From Hepsetus odoe (taxonomy: Eukaryota; Chordata; Actinopteri; Characiformes; Hepsetidae), in contig CM029378.1 of NCBI GenBank assembly GCA_017165825.1, forward strand, positions 17,809,133 through 17,873,132: a DNA stretch of 64,000 nt. The letters run 5' to 3'. Position numbers and translations under genes: made by a program. Positions within the stretch are counted from its first letter, which is position 1; each line of letters begins with the position of its first letter. The notes under the pieces are model-generated. The model saw only the letters and a program-made list of their open reading frames with translations. It made no database searches and had not been told where the DNA came from. This document shows, in pieces, positions 54,585 through 63,500 of the stretch.

Positions 54585-57500
54585 TCTGTTCCAGCTTAGT
54601 TTTTGGCGATTGGTCATTTTGTATGCTTGCAAATTTGCTGAGCATAGTGTGAAGTCCGCCTTACAGAACTGTTGTAATGATCTTGCTTTTGTCGTGGCTA
54701 GTTTTGGCAGCATTATCTGAATCCCACCTGAGGAGCAGCTGAAGTGCCTTTGTGTTCATAATGCGTCTCGCATTACTACCTGTCCTGAGCTCGGTGTCCA
54801 TAATGGTGTCAGAGGTTACGTGCGTCTGCCCTCACACTGCTCCGATTAGCAGGCTTCAGGGAGGCAGGCGTTATGACTTTTTGGCCTTTTGTGTAGCGCT
54901 TTCACATGCGGCCCATGGTAATGAGGGAGAAATTCATGCGTTTATGCAAATATCAAGGACTTTAATGGCGCCAGATGTCTTAAGCATTACGATTCTAATT
55001 AAAAAGCTTTGATTTGCCTTGATGGAAGCTATGAATTTTAAACTGCATCTCCAAAACGGGAATAGAGACTAGATAATGGCTTTGTTTGGGCTACGCAATA
55101 AGGTAGATGAAGATGGAAATGGGGCAAGTTGCAAGATCTGAGTATGATGCTCTGATATTCTTTTAAATGATCTTCATAATCCTAAGGCTGTTATGGTTTG
55201 TCTGTTAAATATTCATATGAACATATTTGCACATGTTTCTATTGCCAAGAGAAATATTTCCAGACGCTTAACCCCTTACCCGATTGCTCTCCTCTTTTTG
55301 CAGTTTTAAACCACACGCCATGCATAGCTAAGCTGACCGCATGACCGTTTCCTCCTTGCAGGCTCTGTCTGGAGAGATGGGTCCGTTCCTTTGCAGCGGC
55401 AGCCACCAGGCTCAGAGAGATTGCCAGCCGAGCGCCCTTAACTGCTTTGTGGAGGCCATGTCGCAGTGCGTGCCACCCATCCCAATCAGGCCCTGCGTGC
55501 TCAAGTACCTGGGCAAGACACACAACCTGTGGCTGCGCTCCACACTGATGCTGGAGCAGCAGGCCTTTGAGAAGGGCCTCAGCCTGCACATCAAACCCAA
55601 GCAGAGCACCGAGTTCTACGAGCAAGAGAGCATTACTCCTCCACAACAGGTGCACTGAGGACTCCTTATTCTGACTTTCTTTATGGGGTTTTAATAATGT
55701 AGAGCAGTGGGCCCCAGCCACCGGTACCGGTCCGTGGGTCATTGCTTGTATTGTATTGCAGCATTGTAGGTCAAATGCTGATTTCTAAAATATTTTATTG
55801 ACCATCAGAATCTAAAATGCCTTTTTTTTTAATTAAGAAAAAAAACAATTGGCTCTGTCACTTGATACGGTACATCAAAATTTAAGCCCACAAGCTCACA
55901 AAAATGAGTCAAAAACCAAACCGAATACCTTACTTCCATTTCCAACATCTTATCTTTGTGAAGCGGGATTTTCTGCAGTGACACTGACCAAAACCAAATT
56001 ACAGAGTAGACTGGACATAAGTAACACATTTCGTGTGTCATTGTCTCCCATCACCACCGGATGGGACCTGCTCATTGGAGGGAAATGAGCTCAGGGCTCC
56101 CATTAATTCATCGGATGGATGAGTTGTATTTTATGCACTTTGTTTTTAGCCGTTTCTATGCCGGGACCTGAAAATGTTATACATGAAACGGTCCGTGGCG
56201 CTAAAAAGGCTGGGGACCACAGACGTAGAGCTAATCTGATCACCCTCCATTCTGTTCATCTGCTGCTGCCTGAGACTGAAAGTGAAAGTGACTACCCTTG
56301 TCAGTGTGAAACGCTGCATAGCACAACACAATGAAATTCAACCCATACACACACGTGCAGCAGGGGGCAGCTATTGAAAGCACACGGGGAGCATTGACAG
56401 GGATGGTACCTTGTTCAAGGAAACCTCAGGGCAACCCACTGGTGAGGGAATCGAACCCACAATCTTGCGATCCGGGGCAACGCCCTAACCACTAGGACTG
56501 ACTTGCTCTCAGTATTAGTTAAGGGTTCTTTAGTGTGCTGCCAAGATGTGGTCTCTTAGGTGCAGGTTTACGTTTTGGAGTGTTTAACCGTTTGCGTATC
56601 TGCATCCCTCAGGAAATCCTAGACTCTCTAGCGGAGCTGTACTCACTGCTGCAGGAGGAGGACATGTGGGCTGGATTGTGGCAAAAGCGCTGCAAGTTTC
56701 CAGAGACCAGCACTGCCATTGCCTATGAGCAGCATGGCTTTTTTGAGCAGGTGAGAGAGAGAAGCTATGTTAACGTGAAATATTAACCTCATACTAAACA
56801 TCTAGAATCAAGCTGTTCACATGAGTAGTGCGATACAGATTCAGCACCCAGAAACGGAAATCTAAACGGAGTATTCCTTCACTGCTGGTTCTCAAAGCAA
56901 TCCTCATGAACCCTCAGGGGGTCCATATTTTTGCTTCAAAACATGGAGCTAGAAGAAAAACGAAGGGTTGAAGACGGAGTTGTGAACCAGTGGTATAAAA
57001 TACTCTTACCCTTTTTAGTTTTTTTATTTTTTCACTTGCTCAAGACATTTTAAAACAAATAACTGAAATGAAAATGTTTTTTCCACATGCCTTATTTGAA
57101 TGCTGGTTAGAATGAACATGTACTAAGTGGCGCACTAGGACTCGTCTCTGGCATCGAAATGTGAGCGGTGGTTTTCCCATCAATAGGCGCAGGAGAGTTA
57201 CGAGAAGGCCATGGAGAAAGCACGCAAGGAGCATGAGCGGACAAACACCTCTCCCGCCATCTTCCCTGAGTACCAGCTGTGGGAGGACCACTGGATCCGG
57301 TAGGTTCTTCTGCAAATTTTAAAGGCTGATCTCCCATCAGCAGCTCTGCCTTGGCCTTCCTCTGCTGCATAGCTGAGCACTCCCTCAAAGCTTGGCCAGA
57401 GATGACAGACTCCTCTCTTTAAGCCACACTGAAACCCTGTAACTCGTCCAAAAGTCGATTCCTAGAATTTTAGCTTGTGAAGAGCTGCTACGCCCTGGGC

Positions 57501-60500
57501 CATGCACTCAGTCCCAAGTAGAGAAGTTAAACTGGCAGCTTGTCTGTCTTCTGCTTTCTTCCAGCTGCTCTAAGGAACTGAACCAGTGGGAGCCACTGAC
57601 TGAGTATGGCCAGTCAAAAGGTCACAGCAATCCATACCTGGTGCTGGAATGTGCCTGGAGAGTGTCCAACTGGGCTGCCATGAAAGAGGCGCTGGTGCAG
57701 GTAATCCCACAGATCAGAACAGCCACAGACTGTTTATTTGTCTTTATTTTTTTATTAAAGTTCAATGTTATGACAAAGTAAAGGCTTATTCACCAAAGAA
57801 AATGATAAGGGGCAGCGGTGGCCTAGTGGTTAGGGCATTGGCCGCATGATCGGAGGTTCGAGGGTTTGAACCCCTTCCCAATAGGTTGCCCTGAGGTACC
57901 CTTCAGCAAGGTGCGGTCCCCGTCACTGCTGCCTGGGCACTTTCAATAGCTGCCCACTGCTGCACGGTGTTTGAGTGTGCATGGGTTAAATGCAGGGGTC
58001 CAATTTCGTTGTGGTCTGCTGTGCTGTGTCCTCGCAATGACAAGGGTTGTCACTTTCACTTAAATAAAAAAAAAAAAGTGGACCTCAGTAGGGAAAGAAG
58101 ACCAGATAAATGTAGGATGGTAAGTTTTTGCTCTCTATAGAAAGGAAATATTAACCTTAGACGTTTTTGTTTTCATGTGTTTGGAGTTTCATGGAAGTTT
58201 CACACGGTAGTAGCTGCTGTTTTCAAATAATATAGAAAATAAGAATGAAAATGTGGAGATTCATGGTTTTGTTAGTGCAGTGATTCACAGTTGATGAAGC
58301 AACTAAAAAAAAAAAAAATTCAGACTTTCTTGAAATTTCTTGAGTTGCCTAATTGTAAAACAGAGATTCATGTTCAAGCCTACTAAACTGAATTAATTGT
58401 TAATATAATCTGTAACTTCTGTAATCTGTAATTGCTCTAATTGAGTGCTGGACTTGCAGTGTTGTCAGACAGGAAGATGTAAACGGGGAGTCTTTTCAGG
58501 TTGTTGTTTACGACACTTCAGAAATCGTAGCCTCCCTGTTGGCGGTTAATTTATGGACCTCACTTTTAAAACAAAGTCGGGGGAAAAAGGACGTGATAGC
58601 ACTTGACACATTATAAATACTCTTGGCTCCTGTTCAAGGAGACTTGGAACGAATCCATTGAGGTTTCTGTCCTTAGGTGACACCTAATTAAATTGTCCGG
58701 CACCACCACCCCTCTCCTCTCCCTGCCCCCCATCCATTCGCTTTGCATCTAATATTTACGGATACGCACTTGAATAATTGCTCAAACATCTGCTGGGAAG
58801 TGATTTGTTTTCACCGTGCCAGGGCACATAGCACCGCAGCAGCGCTGGCTCTCAGGAAGTTTGAATGTCCTCGCTTTCAATTAAAGCACGGCCGATAAGG
58901 CCAGCGCTGTCGCAGGGAGATTTATCAAAGTGCTGCCCGTGATAAGTGGGCCCTGACCGATGGCTGTAATTCCCCAACACCTCAAAATACATGGCATCGC
59001 AGAATGCCAGCAACTTCTGCTTTGTTCTTTTTAATGACTTTTCTTATGGCGGAAATATATTTTGTAGTCTCATGTAAAATATCGTTCTTTAATCTACTGA
59101 AGGAGCTTCACTGAAATGAGTTTAGATGCCTTCACACCCTTTCGTTTCTGTTTTGTCAAAAGCAGTTGACACGCCAAAATAGTTTTGGAGTTAAACCCTA
59201 AAAGGCTCGATCTTTCCCTTTGTCAGGTGGAGCTGAGCTGTCCTAAGGAGATGGCGTGGAAGGTCAGCATGCACCGAGGCTACCTGGCCATCTGTCACCC
59301 AGAGGAACAGCAGCTTAACTTCATCGAGCGGCTGGTTGAGATGGCCAGCAGCCTGGCCATCAAAGAATGGAGGAGACTGCCTCACATCGTCTCTCACGTC
59401 CACACCCCACTGCTGCAGGTGAGGAAACACAAACGCACTCAAGAAAAGACACGCAGCTCTTCTTTTTTTCCTTTCTTCCCATTTAACTTTAAATTAATTC
59501 TTAACTGCAGACTCTAATGATCTGCCGTACTCCTAACTACAGACTGCCATCAGTGTTTACGTTTTTAAAGGGACTATTTGTCATCGCGAAACACGGCACA
59601 GCACTCGGTGAGCCACGACGAGATTCAGCCTCTGCTTTTCACCCACATACACGTGCAGCAGGGGCCAGCTATTTAAAGCAGGGGAGCAGTGATGGGGACA
59701 GTACCTTGCACAAGGATGCCTCAGGGCAGCCTACTGGTCCAGGATTCTATTTGTTGCTCTGCTTCCTTTATATTATTAGAAATCTGTTTCGTAATGTCCT
59801 GTTTCTTGTTTGGTATGCGGTGTCAACCAGAGGATTGGTGTTCCTGGCCAGGTTCTGCAAATCTATTCAAGTTGCTCTATCTGTCTTTCTGTCTTTCTGT
59901 CTGTCTATATAATATGTATGTATATGTGTATATAAAACTGCCATGACTTCTGTTATGTGGGCATTATTATTCTGAAATGGTAAACACTTGTACACCTGCC
60001 AGCTAACAAACACTCAGCCTTTCCGTTATCATGCCTGCTTTTGCTGGTACATGAAAGAACATGCGCGGAATTAGGCCTTCAGAATGATTTTAATTCAGAA
60101 TCGGTTCAGAATAATGATATCTGGAGTAAGGACATCGCCTCGGTTCTCACTGCCTCTTTCCCTGCAGATGAAGTCTCTAAAGGGACTCTTTGTCATCTTG
60201 TTTAATGCGTGAACAGTCATGCTATTATGGGAGGCGGTAAAACTCACTTTGTACTTGTCTCTCAAATAATTGCCTTTTCCTTCGTGTTTTTACACTTTTA
60301 TTCACTAAATGTCTGTTCTGGTGTGCAGTGCAGGCTGCCTCCTTCTGTGGCCTCTTAACCCGTTCTGAAATGACTGTGTGTGTGGATTGGGCCATTGTGG
60401 CCATGAATAGGTAGCTGGTATTAATATTCAGCCTGAGCCCTCTACATGCAGCTTCCTGAGTGGCACATGCATAATCAGACAGTGCTCATGGTGATGTGTA

Positions 60501-63500
60501 GCTGTGGATGACTGCGTCCATACTAACCGCTCTCTGCAGCTACTGGGGACCAGCGCTTTTCTGACCATTCTCCTTCATCTGTGCAGTAATGTCCAAGAGG
60601 CGTAATTAGCGGGACAGTTTTCTAAACCTGATTCTGCTCTGAGAATCCCAGTCTAAGGCTCGAAGAGCTGTAATTAATCTAAATGTTTATACAGGGAGGT
60701 GTTTCTTTAAGTCGTCGTCCCAAACGCACCTTATGTTCCTGTGATTGATGTAAGAATTTGAGCGATGTATCATTTAAGCAAGAAAATCCTTCCACGGACG
60801 TTCCACAGATTAATCCGCATCAGTAGAGAAAGGATCAACATCTGTTTAAATGCTCACTAATACCGGTTTCAGCATTATTCATTTTATCTTTCTACTTACT
60901 TTAGCCTAATTGTGTTCTCCACGGTCAAGGAGGTCTGACACAGATGGGTGCCATGGCAAGGACACTGAAATGCCCTTGCAGGAAAAAGACATGCAGATTT
61001 GTAATAATCTTGATCAGTACTAACCTGGCCATTTGCCAGCTGGTCACATCTGTTCAGTATTTTTTAAAATTTTTTATTATTGAGTCAGTTTCTCAGGCCT
61101 GGGGTTCCACCAGTTTACCAGATTTCTGAGTAATTGCACGGTAAAGATGTGAGCAATCTGCGAGTGATGCTTCAGCCGAAGGTTCAGTGCAAGGTGGAGA
61201 AGAGTACCGTGGAAACTTTTTTAATTTGATTTTTTTTTTTTTTCCCCCCTGCTTCTTCCTCTCCTCCTGGTACCTGTGCATCACTTTAGAAGCAATATGG
61301 AAAAAAACACAACACCTTAAATCCAATATTAGCATTAAAAAACGACAGGTGAGGCATCTGGGTTAGTTTTAGAGAGAGAGAGAGAGAGTGTACAGCAGTG
61401 AGTTTAAAATGGCAGTAATTACTTTTCTCCTCATCAGATAGTGTTTGATTAAATACCTGCAAGAAAATTACATTTACATGATGAATGGGCAGTCGGAATG
61501 AAGAGTATAACGTGACGTCAGCTGATATTAACAGACGATTGTGAAAATCATTTGTTTCCGCTGCTGCTTTTTAAATTTATTTATTTTTTATTTTTTATTT
61601 TTTTTAAATCCACTCCAGCAGTGTGAATGCATGTGATTCCGCACCAACAACAAACTGCTCTATCACTAAAGGGTCCTGTCACACTTGAACTTGCTGTCTC
61701 CAAACAATCTGCATCTTTAAGTCGAGGCATTCTGCGTCTGTGTTGCTTCTCCATCTTTCTGTGTCGGTGTTCTCTGGAGGACATCAGACATGGTAGTTTA
61801 TTGGGGGACTTTTGCCCATTCTCTACCCCCTGTCTCCCCACAATCCCCCTGGATAAATGGGTTCAGAGATATTTTGATCCATCCATTTTGCCGGGCCACC
61901 TCAGACTTCATTTCGCCGTATTTTTCTTTTTTTTTCTTTTCCAATAAGTATCATAAGCCAGTAATACGATTGCAGTAATGGGTTGGAGCTGCTTCTGTGC
62001 GCAGGAGTGTGTGATGTGCCTGGAAGGTGTTTGGATAGGCAGAACAAAATGATTCACAGAATGTAACACCTTTTAATGAACTACTTCAGACTTTTCTGAT
62101 TTCATTCTGTGCTAATAATTTTAAGGCCGATACCGAGCACGCAGAGTCGAAACACCGGCATGAGAAGTTCGGTATTCTCATCTCTCTCATTCAGGAGATC
62201 CTCACCTTTTTAATCAAAATTATAAAAAGAAAAAAGAATCTACCAATTTTTCTAAGTGAAGGTTTTTTTTTTCCCCCCCTCGCAAATACAAAAATGAAGT
62301 CAAGTACGGGGCAGTCGTTTCCTAGTGGTTTGGGATTTCAACCCAAGAATCGACGGTAAATGAACTCAAGTGCTGTGTGGTTGAATCCCAGACCAGTAGG
62401 TTACTCTGAGTTACCCTTGAGCAAGGTACCGTTCCCAGCACTGCGCCTCCGCTGCTGGATGGATGGCCACTTGCAGCTCATCTGTGTTTGTGTTAAATGG
62501 GAGGAACATTTTGCTGGGGTGCACAGTGTGCTGTGTTCAAGTGTGTTCATGATGTCAAACAGTCACACTCTATTCAGAATGACCTGGAAACCTGAATGCG
62601 TCAGTGTTTTCTGTAACCTTGACAACAGGAATGGTGAGGTAAAAATGTGTTCTTGGCATCAAGGACTTTTATAAAATTGATACTGAGACTTGATTCGCTA
62701 AAATGAAATTTGGCATCAGGCAAAAAAAAAAAAAAAAAGTAGTTATGGAAAAAAAAATAGACTTCGTGGTAAGACAAGGGCCCGGATTGAAGAAAAGATT
62801 AATCTGAAGGAAATGATTACAAGTTGCAATCAGGAAACTGGTTTAAAAGAAGAAGGAAAAAAAAACATTCATCTCATTTTGTTCAGCCCTACTGTCAGCT
62901 TTTCTGGAATGAAGCTTCTGTACTGGTATAAATGTACGCTCTTATTGTGCTATTGATTGAGTGTTGCCCTGTGATGGTGGTAATAGGAGTGGGACTGGTT
63001 GTATAAAATTTATTTCAAAAATTCTGATTTCTGTTTGTCTGAAATAAATTTATAAAAAGAAAAAAATCTAATAAACTAAAAACAAGGAACATATAAGAAC
63101 AGAAATCAACAGAAACATCAAAAATCATAGGAACGAGCAATTTGTTGAATGAGACATGTCAAACTCCATGTTTTTATTGGTCTCTGCTCTTTTCTCAACC
63201 TCACAGGCTGCTCAGCAGATCATTGAGCTTCAGGAAGCGGCTCAGATTAATGCAGGCCTCCAGCCGGCCAACCTGGGCCGCAACACTAGCCTGCATGACA
63301 TGAAGACGGTGGTGAAAACATGGCGTAACCGGCTGCCCATCGTCTCCGATGACCTCTCCCACTGGAGCAGCATCTTCATGTGGCGCCAACATCACTACCA
63401 GGGTAGACCGATATATCATTTCCTTACCTCCTGCATCAACTTGGGTTTGAGGGTCTTGCTCAGGTGGTGGGAACCTGTGACCTCATGGTCCATAGACGAG

